Below are positions 20,101 through 31,375 of a DNA stretch of 64,000 nt, in pieces (position 1 is the stretch's first letter; each line of letters opens with the position of its first letter). Source of the stretch: Aselliscus stoliczkanus (Eukaryota; Chordata; Mammalia; Chiroptera; Hipposideridae). The translations under genes were made by a program, and so were the position numbers. The stretch lies in contig CM066727.1 of assembly GCA_033961575.1 (NCBI GenBank), positions 116,424,434-116,488,433 of the forward strand, written 5' to 3'. The notes beneath the pieces are model-generated. The model saw only the letters and a list, made by a program, of their open reading frames with translations, searched no databases and was not told the DNA's origin.

Positions 20101-23100
20101 CATTTAGGAGGAAGCAAACGTCCTTTTATAACGAAAGCTGCACACTAACAAGTCCCTCCCAGGCTTGTAAGGCAGTGTTTGTATAGCTCTTTCATTGCCC
20201 TGGTTGGGGTGATAAGTACAAATTTCCCAGGCAAATATAAGTAAAGCCAGCGCTTAGTAAGCTCGTAATAAATGGGGGTGTTTATAACTGTTAAACATAA
20301 TGATAACACTGGAACTCCTTACCCGAAAGCAAAAGTAGAAGTGTGTGAAGAAACAGCCCAGTTACACGCATTGCTGGATGTCTCATCAGGCGTGGGAACA
20401 TAAACTCCTGCCCCCAGCTCCACTGAAGTGAGAGTCATCCAGAAATTGCATCACCTAAGCCACATCTCCTTTCCGCGCCCCCCCCCCCCCACAAAAAAAA
20501 AATGTTATCTAACCTTGTCATTCCGAGTCAAGGAAGTACCTTCCCTGGGAAAGCCTGTGCCTGTGAAGCCAACCTTATCTTTCACATGCCTGAGCCCCTG
20601 ACCCCCAACCTCCCTGCCACCAGCCTTCATCCGGTTGTAAATTCCAGGCCAGGCCACTGCCTGGACCATGGCTGCCCCTGTCCCTCCAGCCTGGTCTCTG
20701 GTAACTGGGGGGACCTCTTTCCGCCCCATCTCCCTGCTGAAACCCCCAGGGAAAAGGAAGAGCTCACCCCTTCTTCCACCTGAGAAAACGGAGGCCCAGG
20801 CTGTCTAGTCACTTTTCCAAGATTATACTCTGGTGAGGGCCCCTATGAGCCTGGAGCAGGAAGTGTGACCGGGCCTGCTTTGTGAGCCTCTGAGCCATCT
20901 CGCACCCCACCTCCCATCAACAGCAGACAGGGCCTCCATCTCGGCCTCTGCTTCTGCCCCCCACAGAGGTTTTCAGTGCCCTGGGAAATGCGGACAGGTC
21001 CAAACTCCCATCATTGGTCCAGGACGAAAAGGGATGGGCTGGAGGATTTCCCAAAGGTCTCCCTGCTACTGGGAAACCCCTCACCACAAGGCAGGGGTGG
21101 GGGATGAGGGTTAGGCAGCCATGTGAAAAAAAAAAAAATTTTCTCATAAAAACACTGTCAGGGGATTCCAATGGCGTAGAAACACGTGTTCAGTGGACCA
21201 GACCTGATCTTGGGCCCATGAATGTCTCCGAGCCCCTATTTCTGCATCTATAAAACAGGAACAGTAAATACGTACTTCATCAATTTGTTTTGGAGATTAA
21301 ATCTGATAATACAGGTCAAGCATGTGGCCCAGTGACTGGCATGTTTCAAACACTTGGCAATATCAGCTTTATTCCATGAAAATAACTTTGCCTTAAGTGA
21401 CGAGGTGATTTCTTTAAACATTATTTTCTGCACTTAGTGTATTGATTAATAAGCTTATTAATTTATTAATAATTAAATACATGTATCGTTAACATAAGAA
21501 AAAAATAGACGTCCTTTCCGGAGTAAAAATTTTCACTGGCGCTTTATCACTGAAGGCTTAATGAGATCTTCTTCGAAAGCATCAGAGTTGTAAATAAAGG
21601 GGGCATGAATCTATTGTCTTCTCCCCGTGGTTGAAGTTTTGGGCTCTGAGAGCCCTCGAGGGCCTTCGTAAGATGGTACTAGGAGGATGTTTTAGGACCG
21701 AAAGCACAATGCTTTATCATTCCCCAAATGTTGCAGAGTCCAGCTCTGAACACACCGTCCCCAAGAGGAAACTTGGACTTATCCTGTTGAATGGAACCCT
21801 ATTAGAAAACCCCACAGAGGCATCCATTTACATCCAGACTTAGAGGGGTGTGGAAAAAGTAAATAAGAAAGAAAATGAGGAAAGCAACATAAGGCTCAGT
21901 ATCTCCACTTTCTGCTCCCATGGTCTCCTCCCAGCCATGGGAGCTGGCACCCAGACAGAGCTGGGAGATTTTTAGGACAAAATCCATCTCACTTTCCCAC
22001 TTCTTTGTTGTGTACGATCTTGCCAGGAGGCTATGGGACTAATGAAAACCTTGAAATGTCTTTCACCTGCCCCATGGAGCTTCCGGCCATGCTGCAAGGA
22101 AGCCTAGACAGAAACCCTCTGTGAACTGTGCAGGCACACCACCGCCTCCAGAGGCTCTGGCCCCTTCCTCTCTGGGATCTCAGTGGCATCCTAGAACTCC
22201 CTTAAAATATTTTGCTTGGTCCCTAAGACATTATACATTTTTTCATTTCTTTAATCACATCTTAAGCCCTTGCAATTTGCCATCTGCCCAACCTCCTCTA
22301 TTGTAACTGTTCCCTGGAAATCCACTGACCTTAAATCTGGTGACTTTATTAAGCCACCACTCCCCCAAACCCCTTGGCCTCCTTGAGGCTGGTGGCCCAG
22401 CTGATGGCTCCATCCCTTCCAACCTCTCTTGCATGCTCCGTTGTCTTCAATTCTTTGGGCAAGAAAGTAGGCATGAACTGACAATGAAAACAATGATCTT
22501 CTTCTGTCTTTGCTGCTTCCCCCACTCCAACACGCACGCACACATGCAGACATGCCTCCTGGGTGTGGGTGTCTTGCAGGCCCTCTCCTTGGCCTGTGTT
22601 CCTCTCTTTGCTCCCTGTCTCTCTCAGTGAATTCATCCAATCTCATTTTTTTGCCACAGTCAGTGAGGGCAGCTCCCACAGTCTTCATATCTAATTGTGG
22701 CTTTCAGGTCTATTCTGTCTTATAGTTTAAAAGGTGGCTCCACTTGGTGTCCTCTCAGATTCAGTTACTGGGACTTAACACCCCAGACTCACCTCTCTAT
22801 GGGCCCTTGGACATGGATCCTTGAGTTTCTACCCTTCTTTCCCACCCCATTTTCAGCTTCTTGACAAGATCCACTATAGCTGTAAGTTTCTGTCACTCCA
22901 TGTATCAACCTGTCTGTATCTTGCCTTCATGGCATTACCATGGATGAGCTGGGCCTGCTCTTTGCAAATGTGATCCTGTCCACATGTTCACTAGATCCCA
23001 TCCCTCAAATTCACTTAGACGTTGTCACAACTATTCTCTGCTCTCTCCTGAATCATTAGTTCTCCTCTCCCTACCCCATGAGCATTCAGACATGTTCTCA
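20101..23100. other. Mostly unique intergenic DNA
   Basis: This is the longest stretch without an obvious young repeat. It includes a C13 run (20478-20490) next to A9. Overlapping frames on both strands at 22251-22725 (95-145 codons) show no recognisable domain and no conserved start or splice context, so I treat them as chance. Confidence 0.5.
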
Positions 23101-23104
23101 TCTT

Positions 23105-23109
23105 ACACA

Positions 23110-23145
<36 letters not shown>
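23105..23145. repeat. (AC)n microsatellite
   Basis: About 18 AC units after a short acacacaa start. Confidence 0.96.
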
Positions 23146-23149
<4 letters not shown>

Positions 23150-23370
23150 CTCTTCTAACCTTACCCCCTCCTCCAGCTACCATCCAAATTCTCTCCTTTT
23201 CTACACAGCAAACCAGCTTTAAACAGTTGTTTATACTCACAGTCTCCAATCTCTCTTTTTCCATATTCTCTGTTAAACTCAAGCTAATTAGGATTTCATA
23301 GCACGCCACCCCACCTTCACTCCCTCCCACACATGCCACTACTACAAAATTTCCCTGTCAAGATCGCCAG

Positions 23371-23798
23371 TGGAGCCTGCCGAGTGGCGCTTTGGTTAAG
23401 AGTTGGCTTGGGAACCCAACTCTGAGCATCAGGGCCTCTGTTGGGATCCCACATAGAGGGCCAGTGACGCTGCCCTCTACAGCTAAGATGGTGAACAACA
23501 GCTCCACCTGGAGCTGGGCTGCCGTGAGTCACTGGCATCCGTGTGGGTTGCAGTGGAGCTGGCTAACAGCAGGTGTGAGCTCTCATGGGTTGCCATGAGC
23601 AGCCATCCAATGGCTGGCAAGTGACTGTCTCACCCGGAAAGAGTGCAATAATGATACCAACATGGGCCAGTGAAGCGATGTCCTCCACAACTAGACTAAA
23701 GAACAAAAGGACAGCAACTTGTCTGTTCCCCTTCCCCGAGTCCCCAATCCTGTTACCCTCCCCCAATTCCCCAATAAAATCTTAAAAAAAAAAAAAAA
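23371..23798 (+). mobile_element. Long composite bat SINE (copy 1)
   Basis: A tRNA-like head (cctgccgagtggcgctttgg, then a ggttaag A-box end) is followed by tctacagctaagatggtgaa and a cacctggagctgggctgcc block. Next is a variable stretch of gtgagct/catgggtt/catgagcagcc units, then a tail from ctccacaactagac through aacttgtctgttccc to aataaaatctt and poly-A. Target duplication atcgccag lies on both sides (23363 and 23798). Confidence 0.9.
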
Positions 23799-24059
23799 TC
23801 GCCAGCGATCTCTTTATCACCACTACATCCTATGGTCATTTCTCAGTCCTCAACATACTGGGCCCTCAGCAGCACTGGACAGAGTTGATCACCCATTCTT
23901 CTTTAATTTACTTCCTTCACTTGCCTCTTTGTATTTTTTTTCTTCCTTCCTGAACACTCCTTCTCTGTTTCCTTTGCTGATTCCATCTTATTCCCCACTT
24001 CTTAATGTTGGGATGCCCAGGGCCCAGTCCTTGGACCTCTCTCTCTCTTTTTTTTTCTT

Positions 24060-24805
24060 CTTTTAAAATTTATTTTCAATTACTGTTGACATTTAATATT
24101 ATATTAGTTTCAGGTGTACAGCAGAATGGTTAGACATTTATATAATTTACGAAGTGATCCCCCAATTAGTCTAGTACCCACCTGGTACTATGTCTAGTTA
24201 TTACTGTATTATAGACTATATTCCGTATGCTGTACTTTCCATCCCTGTAACTATTTCATAAATACCAATTTGTAATTCTTAATCCCTTCACCTTTTTCAC
24301 CTGTCTTCCCAAGCCCCCTCCCATCCAGCAACCATCAGTTTGTTCTCTGTATCTATGAGTCTGTTTTGTTTGTTTTTTTGTTCTTTAGTTTCTACATATA
24401 GTGAGCTCATATGGTATTTGTCTTTCTCTGTTTGACTTATTTCACTTAGCATAATACTTTCCAGGTCCATCAATGGTGTTGCAAATTGTAAGATTTCATT
24501 CTTTTTATTGGCAAGTACTATTTCATCATACATATATGTATATGCTGCATCTCCTTTATCCAGTAGTCTATGTTGGGCACTTGCATTGCTTCCATATCTT
24601 GGCTATTGTAAATAGTGCTGCAATGAGCCTAGGGATGCATATATCTTTTTGAATTAGTGTTTTGGATTTCTTTAGATAAATACCCAGAAGTGGAATTGAT
24701 GAGTCATAAGGCAGTTCTATTTTTAATTTTTTGAGGCGCCTTCCTACTGTTTTCTATAGTGGCTGCATCAGTTTGCAATCCCACCAACAGTGCACCACCT
24801 CAGAG
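24060..24805 (-). mobile_element. L1 3' end, 5'-truncated
   Basis: It starts with poly-T/A-rich DNA and 'ctgttgacatttaatattat', passes 'ccacctggtactatgtctag', and reaches the ORF2 end ('taaatacccagaagtggaat', 'atcccaccaacagtgcacca'). It belongs to the same L1 group as the copies at 17164 and 55420. Confidence 0.85.
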
Positions 24806-24829
24806 TCTGCACTTGCTCTTCCCTCTGCC

Positions 24830-25150
24830 TAAATACTCTTCCTGAAATATCTACATGGCTTGCTTCTTTACCTGTTCACCTCCTTCAGGTCTCTATTCTG
24901 TCACTTCCTTGGTGAAGAAGCTTTAATTACTCTATTTAAATATCTTCCTCTCCTAGTCTCAAAGCTCCCTAACTCTCTTACCTGCATTGAATGTTAAATT
25001 TCTATTCGTTTTTTAATGGCCTGTCTTTCCCTACTAAAATATAAGCTCCATGATGGCAGGGATTTTTATTTGTCTTATTCACTTCTGAATTCTCATTTTA
25101 ATGTGTCGGACATATAGTAGACACATAATAAATATATATCAAATGACTGA
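24830..25150 (+). repeat. L2 LINE 3' end
   Basis: A well-preserved forward L2: 'gcctaaatactcttcctgaa', 'acttccttggtgaagaagct', 'aatataagctccatgatggc', 'agggatttttatttgtctta' and 'acataataaatatatatcaa'. Confidence 0.75.
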
Positions 25151-25394
25151 CCGACAGGCTGACTGGATTTCTCCCTTCAAAATGACTTTTAGATTTCCCC
25201 TATATTCTCCATTCTTACTACCAGTCTTAGTTTTGGACTTACGACTTACCTACCCAGATCTGTCTTACTATAATATTCTAGGCACTGGTCCTTATAGTAA
25301 CAGAACCAACACTAAAAGGCAGGTTTTCCCGTTTCTCATTTCTCAGCCTAGGTTCCTCAATTCTATGGTCCATTCAGCCTTATGTATTTATTTG

Positions 25395-25892
25395 TTTAAG
25401 ATTTTTTTTTGGGGGGGGGGTGGAATTGGAGAAGGGAACAGTGTTGGGGATTTGGGGAAGGGAAATATTGTGTTTTTCCAGGACCCATCAGCTCCAAGTC
25501 AAGTTGTTGTCCTTCAGTCTTAGTTGTGGAGGGTGCAAGCTCAGCTCTAAGTCAAGTGGCTGCTTTCAATCTAGTTGTGGGGGGCCGTAGTCCACTGTCC
25601 GATGTGGGAGTCGAACCAGCAACCTTGTTGCACACTGAGCCATCCAGCCACCAGTGGGCAGCTCACAGCTGCTCAGCTAAGGGTGCCATGTTCAATTTTA
25701 GTTGCAGGGGGGCACAGCCCACCATTTCATACAGGTGTCAAACCAGCAATCTTGCTGCTAAGAGCACGTGCTCTCACCAGCTCAGTGACAGCTCAGCTCA
25801 GGCGCAGCTCCGTGGCCCATGTGGAAATCGAACTGGTGACCCTGTTGCTCAGAGCTCACCAATTCAACTAACTGAGCCCACTCAGCCAGCCC
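25395..25892 (-). mobile_element. Multi-module bat SINE (three tRNA-like blocks)
   Basis: Read on the minus strand it has the head (gggctggctgagtgggctca) and then three similar blocks, each with a B-box-like segment: near 25828-25850 (cgaactggtgaccctgttgc), near 25738-25760 (caaaccagcaatcttgctgc) and near 25612-25632 (cgaaccagcaaccttgttgc). The tail is ccaggacccatcagctccaa and the reverse of a gggaacagtg block, with poly-T at 25401. Flanks share cagccttat..ttatt, a likely target duplication. At about 500 bp it is longer than the monomer at 37441-37740. Confidence 0.8.
25645..25662 (+). promoter_or_regulatory. CTCF-like motif inside a SINE
   Basis: The 18-mer cagccaccagtgggcagc matches the CTCF consensus YDRCCASYAGRKGGCRSY at every position except one (T for the first R). 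It lies in the multi-module SINE, and a related but weaker version occurs in the SINE at 8973-9116 (ctgccacctgttggcagc). Confidence 0.5.
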
Positions 25893-26337
25893 CAGCCTTA
25901 TTTACTTTTAATGTTCTGTTAGAAGTGTCCAGGCAGCATGGCAAGCTTAGCTGGAGGTTCTGGGAGAGTGTGGGTTTTGATCATACCTGAGATCCCTGTT
26001 CAAATAGTCATAGAAAGAAACTCTGTTGCCCATTCTTAGAGGTTTTAAGATCTGAAATGGTATTCTTGTTAGATGCTGTGGTTTAAGAAACACAGTACAA
26101 AAAGTGGGTACGTTATTGGGAATGGAGGAGCCTCGGACAAGCTGAGTAAAATAAACACTTTCTTTTCAGAACCTCTTGAGTTTTGGGGAGCCCCTTTCCC
26201 AGGGGCCTAATAAGGCTGAATGGAGTGTAAGAGACATATCTGTGATTTTCATAACCTTTGCTCCTTTCGTTTCCATATGTCAGAGGGCTTTCTCTCTGAA
26301 ACCAGGAAAAACAATGGCATGGCAGCATAGCCTAGGG

Positions 26338-26750
26338 CAGGGGTCAGCAAACTTTTGAGACAGAAGAGCCGCCAGGAGTCAGCAAACTGCGGCTCACGAG
26401 CAGCTCTTTGGGTACTTATATGTGGCTCTGAAGTAAAATTGAAAATAAAAATAGAACTATCATAGTTTCATTTATAATATTACTTTAAATTTTTCTTATT
26501 TGTAAAAATATATTTATGGCTCTTAAATAATTTTTAAATTGTTGTGAGGGACAGGATTGGCTCTTCCAGGGGTTGGCAAACTTTTGAGACAGAAGCTTGG
26601 CCAGTGGTTGCCATGGGGGGAAATGTTAGGTCCAGAGGTTTTTAAAAAGCTGAAAATCTGAATTTTTATGTAAAATCTCCTAAATTGTAAATATAGACAA
26701 TATATTCAAAAATTTTTAAATGCCATATGGCCCTAAAAAGATATCTGAGC
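26338..26750. mobile_element. hAT-like element(s) with repeated terminus
   Basis: The hAT-type start caggggtcagcaaactttt (26338 on) recurs as caggggttggcaaactttt about 230 bp later, both continuing gagacagaag. Between them is an AT-rich body with 'ggctcttaaataatttttaa'. This may be two nested copies or a copy with a duplicated end. Family name not assigned. Confidence 0.4.
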
Positions 26751-26819
26751 CTAATGGTCCCATAAGATGCTTACCTACACCTTGTCATATAGGAAAAAAA
26801 GCACAGGAGTAGAATCACA

Positions 26820-26990
26820 CCAACCGAATTAGACTCTGGGCTCTACCTACTGGATAATGAACAAAGATATTTCAAGTTGCTTAACCTAAGCTTCATTTTT
26901 TTCCATCTCTAAAATCAGGACAGTGTTGCCAGGATTGATATGAAGATTAAATGAAATCATGTAGTTAGTACTCAATATTAATTTTCCTTC
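26820..26990 (+). repeat. MIR SINE fossil
   Basis: Forward MIR order: 'tagactctgggctctaccta', 'tccatctctaaaatcaggac' and 'gatatgaagattaaatgaaa'. Confidence 0.6.
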
Positions 26991-27439
26991 TTCCTCTAAT
27001 CTCTGCCCTCTCCTTTCTTGCTCATTGCACAATAAACTGGAAAGAAACAGCTCCTCCACATTCTTATTTGAAGCAAATTAAGCAAAACTTTTGATCATTT
27101 TTCATGTTTTTTCTAGGAAAATTGACTGTGATGAGCCTGGGTGCATTGGCTTATCAGTACCTTATTTGCATCTGTGATAGGAAGCCACCCTGAAGAGGCT
27201 TTTCATTGGCGGTGGTGGCGGTGGCATTCTGTTTTGTTGTTGTTTTGTTTTTTAAAGGACAAGAGGACAGAGGAGGTATTAAAGCAATATGTTCTCCAAA
27301 ATTAAATTCTGACAATACAACCTCCAGTGATTCAGACTAGGAAGCAAAGGAAAGACCCGGAGCCAGCAGAGGAAGCCCTCCAGCGCTCTCAGGTTTTCAA
27401 AGAGGCTTTACAAAAGTGGGAAGGAGGGGAACAGAACCA

Positions 27440-29640
27440 CAGGAGAGGAGCAAAGAATGTCAAAGGCTTGTAGTCATAATGTGAGCAAGGCTGGGGCTCA
27501 GAATGAGCTGAGACTTGCAAAAAATGCTCAGGAACAGCAAAAAAGAGCTTTGTGCAAGTACGTTCTGAACAGGAAGATCAGGGGAGGGCCAAGGCCAGTG
27601 CTTGGGGCAGATGGTGTAATGCTAGCAGGTGACAGATACAAAATTACCCAACTCCTACTTAGCTTCCATCTTCTCTATCTTCAGAAAAGATCTTCCCACT
27701 GGAACGGGTAGTGTAAAAATGGTTAAGAGAAAATTGTAGCCCTAGTTGTGAAGCTCCTTAGAAAAGAAGTACCCGGCCTCTGAATAAGCTCAGGTCCCTA
27801 GGCCCTGACAAATTACATCCCTGGGAACTAACAGAACTTGTAGATTTAATCACAGAACCATAGTCAGTAATCTTTCAGGAAGCTCAGGAGTGATGCCAAG
27901 GGATTAGTGATGGGCAGCTGTCCGAGTTGTCAAAACAGGGAACGTCAAAATGGGGAATATGAGTACGTAGGTTCTGGAAAGTTTGCACTGCTGAGTTTAG
28001 CTTTGATCCCCAGCAAACCCTAACCTGAGTTATTAAAGAGTTAGATTGTAATCACTTCAAAAAAGGAAGTGGTAATCCCAAGAAGCTAGCACAAGTTCAT
28101 GTAGAACAAACCATGTCATACTAACATCATTTTATATTTTTTCTTTTTTTGAAAGGTTATCAAAACTCACCAGGTTGTACTATAGGTAGAGAATCTTTCA
28201 TCAGGGCTTTTGACAAAGGTTCTCATGGTGAGATGAATAGATAAGAACTAGATGAAGAAACAGCTGGGCAAACCACTGTATCCAGAAAGCACTGAATGTC
28301 TGAGCCAAGACACCCACAGAGGGGCACATAGAACAAGAGGCCACTGGTCCTTGTTTGGGGACCTGTTCTGCTGAAAATCTTTCAATGACATGCAAGACAT
28401 GACAATGTATTAATATGGCATGACACAAAATGAAGAAGCATAAGTAATATACAGCCTGACAGAAACAGGAATGGTTTGCCTGAATAAGGAACCAAAACAA
28501 ACACAATGGAATTTAATGGGGAAAAATGAAAATGTTTCATTTTGACTAAAAACAAACACCTCAGTTGTTCAAACTATTGACAATAGTTCATGTGATTTTA
28601 GTTAACAAAAAGGCCAATATGAGCCAAAAATTCTAACAAGGCTACAAAAACACTCATCTTTGTTAGGCTGCATGGAGGGAAGCTTACGGGCCACACTGAG
28701 GGTGGTGGGGGAGCATTGGCCTGCCTGCCTCAGGGCATCGGGGTTGGTTCTGGGCACCGTGTTTCTCCTTCAAACCAAGCTTTGTGGGTCTTTGTATTTT
28801 TTTTAATTACCAGAGCAAATAACATTCACTGTAGAAAACTTCAAAATGTGGCAAAGTAAAAAGAAGAAAAAAATGACTTAACTTTCATCGTTTAATGATA
28901 ACAACTGTTATCATTTTGGTATGTGGCCTTTAAGTCTTTTTTGTGTGAGATGGAGGCATAGGGAGGGGAGTATTAAAAATGTGGCTTATGTAGAGTTTAT
29001 ATTCTTTTTCGAAAATTAACATTATATCCTGAATTATTTCCCCAACTCATTACATATTTTTTGAAAACACAATTTTAATAGTTACACAATCCACTATCAC
29101 ATGGATATGGCTTAATTTGTTTAAATTGACAGACTCCTGGACTTTTAGGTTGTTTCCATTTAGAGGTGGGGGCAGGGAGGTGGCACCAAATTTTGAAAGA
29201 GAGACTGACAAAGTAGTGAGCATTCCAGGGAGGTCAGCCAGTTTACTGAAGGGTCTTAGAAATCATGTCAGGAAGGAGCAATTCAAGAAGATGTGACTGT
29301 TTATCGCAGGGAGGGAGACTGAGAGAGCCTGAGAGCTGTTTTCAAGCCCTGACCAGCTGTCAAAGAGGGAGTGAATTAGTGGTGGGTTCCTTAGAAATTG
29401 CACTGAGACAAATGCAGACGTTGGAGGGAGTCTGATTTCAGATCCATTTATAACGATTCTTGTTGTCTGCCATAGACTGAGATGCTTAGTGAGGGAGTAG
29501 CACCTCCATCATGGGAAGCGTTCAAGAGGAGACAGGTTGGCCACCTAGGGCAGGAATTTGCAAAGGGATTCCTCCATCGAGTGGGAGACTGAAATAATAA
29601 CCTCAAAGTTTCCTTCCAACCGGAAGGTTTGGTATTTCTT
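27440..29640 (+). mobile_element. Long L3/CR1 LINE copy (RT to 3' end)
   Basis: CR1/L3 sequence can be followed through 'cagaaaagatcttcccactg', 'gtgtaaaaatggttaagaga', 'ctcaggtccctaggccctga', 'gaacaaaccatgtcatacta' and 'agggcttttgacaaaggttc' (the core of the RT 'KAFDKV' block). It then runs to the 3' region ('gtagcacctccatcatggga', 'ggaatttgcaaagggattcc', 'aaagtttccttccaac'). An old L1 tail (28796-29160) interrupts it. The frame is broken many times. Copies this long are uncommon for such an old family. Confidence 0.8.
28796..29160 (-). mobile_element. Old L1 3'UTR inserted in L3
   Basis: The region reads like an ancient minus-strand L1 3'UTR: 'gtagaaaacttcaaaatgtg', 'ataacaactgttatcatttt', 'gtgtgagatggagg' and 'cttttaggttgtttccattt'. 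L3 sequence continues on both sides. Confidence 0.5.
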
Positions 29641-29799
29641 TCTAAGTCACAAAGCTGCCCTCCCTTGACCTTGCTCACATGAAGAATTTATGGCAGGTAA
29701 GGAGCAAACAAGTCGATGTCATTAATTTTACTGTTATAGTAAGTGTGTAGCTCTGGAATACAATGTACATCTTGGTACTTGGTATCGGCTCACATCGGG

Positions 29800-29970
29800 A
29801 TAGCATTTTATAGTCAACAAAGCATTTTTCATGTAGGTCTTACAATTTGATTCTTGTAACAGCTTTGTGAGGTAGGTATTGTCATTATTCCACTTTTAAA
29901 GGTTGGGAAATTGAGGCCCATAGTGCCAAAGTGACAAAGTCCAGTTTCCTGGCACTTTCCTTGATAGTAT
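29800..29970 (-). repeat. MIR SINE fossil
   Basis: Reverse-complement MIR: 'tgtaacagctttgtgaggta', 'ggtattgtcattattccact' and 'gggaaattgaggcccatag'. Confidence 0.6.
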
Positions 29971-30479
29971 GGCACTCTTCTGGTGAGTCCCTGGTGTGCT
30001 CTTTACCACAGGAGGGTCCTTTGTCCTTTGTACTGTGTGTATTTATTATATCTGCAGCTAGATATAAAAACACTTTAGGGCGAGATTATGTTATTTTTAA
30101 TTTATATCCCATCCTCTTGCTGCTACTGCTCTTTCTAAAATGCAGATCTTGTCATGCCAGCCCCATTTAGAATTCTCAGCTTCCCATTGGCACCCACAAT
30201 GACTCTTAACCTAGTTGGGAGAGATGGTCTGGGAAGAAGAGAGTGGTGCACATTTCAGAATCTTATGAGGCAGTGAAGAATGGTTAGAAGCTTCAGAAGC
30301 CATACATCATTATTTGAAAATAAAAATTAAAGCAATTGGCTCATAAATACATTTACTGCTTGGTAGAGATATGTAGGCAATACTATAATTCTCAAACCTT
30401 TTAGGAGAGCATATTATTTTGAGGGTGCAGAGAAGTACATATGATTTTTATTTTTATCAAAAGGAGCCATCGGTTTTGT
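29971..30479. other. Unclassified intergenic DNA
   Basis: No gene or recognised repeat. Confidence 0.45.
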
Positions 30480-30879
30480 TATTGTTGATTGAGAAATAGT
30501 GGCGTAAAGGGTGAAATAATGCCACCTCTGTCATATACCAAATTTCCAGAAATGTATGGGCCTATGTCTGGATTCTCCATCTTTTACTGGTCAATGGTTT
30601 CTGTGCCAAAGCAATTCCGTCTTAGTTATTATGGCTTTATAAGATGTCTTAGCCTCTGGTAGGAAAAGTGCCCCCAGTTTTTTTCTCTCCTCCAAAATTG
30701 TCTTAGCTATTTTTGTCCCTTTGTTCTGCCATATTAATTTTAGTATGAGCTTTTCAAGTTCCTTAAAAAAAATCCTCTAATTTCCACTTTGATTGTAATT
30801 GTCCTGAATTCATAGATTTTATTGGGGTAGAGCTGACAACCTAATAATATTGAGTCTTTCCATCCATTTTCTCAGGTGT

Positions 30880-31375
30880 GGCAGAGCCTGTTGATTTCCT
30901 ACTCATCAAAAACCTGCTCTGCTTTACCCCCTTTTTTTTGTAGAGTATGCTTCCAAAGATAGGGACCAGGAATGTGAAATACCTTCCCAGCCTCCCCGCT
31001 GGCAGACATGGCCTCAGGACTTAGTCCCGAGCAGTGCAACATGAGATGAGCTTAATGAGAAATGTTTTATAAAAATGGATATGTGAAGAGATACTTCATT
31101 TAATTCCTTCAGAACAAGGCTATATGAAGAGGAATTTACACATAGACTAGCTATGACATCTAACCTACAACTGTGAGAGGACAAATCTGAGGACAAAAAC
31201 CTTGCTGGAGAAGATGCAGCAGAAAGATGGAAAGAGCCTGAGTGTTTGATGATGCCTTTGAGTTGCAGAATTGACCAAACCTGCACCTGCCTGTGCAAAA
31301 TAAATATTCTTATATTTAAGACATTTCTGGCTGGGTATCTATTACTTGCATGTAAAAGCATCCTTATTAATATAG
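30880..31375 (+). mobile_element. Solo LTR-like element (MaLR type?)
   Basis: An insertion of about 490 bp between two halves of the old L1. It contains 'ataccttcccagcctcc', 'ttgctggagaagatgcagca', 'gcaaaataaatattcttata' and an ending 'ggtatctattacttgcatgt...attaatata', resembling mammalian MaLR-type LTRs. The host sequence attgagtctttccat is partly repeated at the right edge (tgagtctttttccat). No internal retroviral genes are present. Confidence 0.45.

Noticed and set aside
22251..22725. Overlapping 95-145-codon frames on both strands
   Set aside because: No domain, no splice context, mutually overlapping; chance.
25409..25990. 193-codon frame plus with repeated His/Gln-rich words
   Set aside because: It is the antisense of a multi-module SINE.
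28016..28028. Second telomere-like site (accctaacct)
   Set aside because: Only about one and a half units, part of the L3 sequence.
30880..31375. Provirus
   Set aside because: Only an LTR-like segment; no gag, pol or env sequence on either side.
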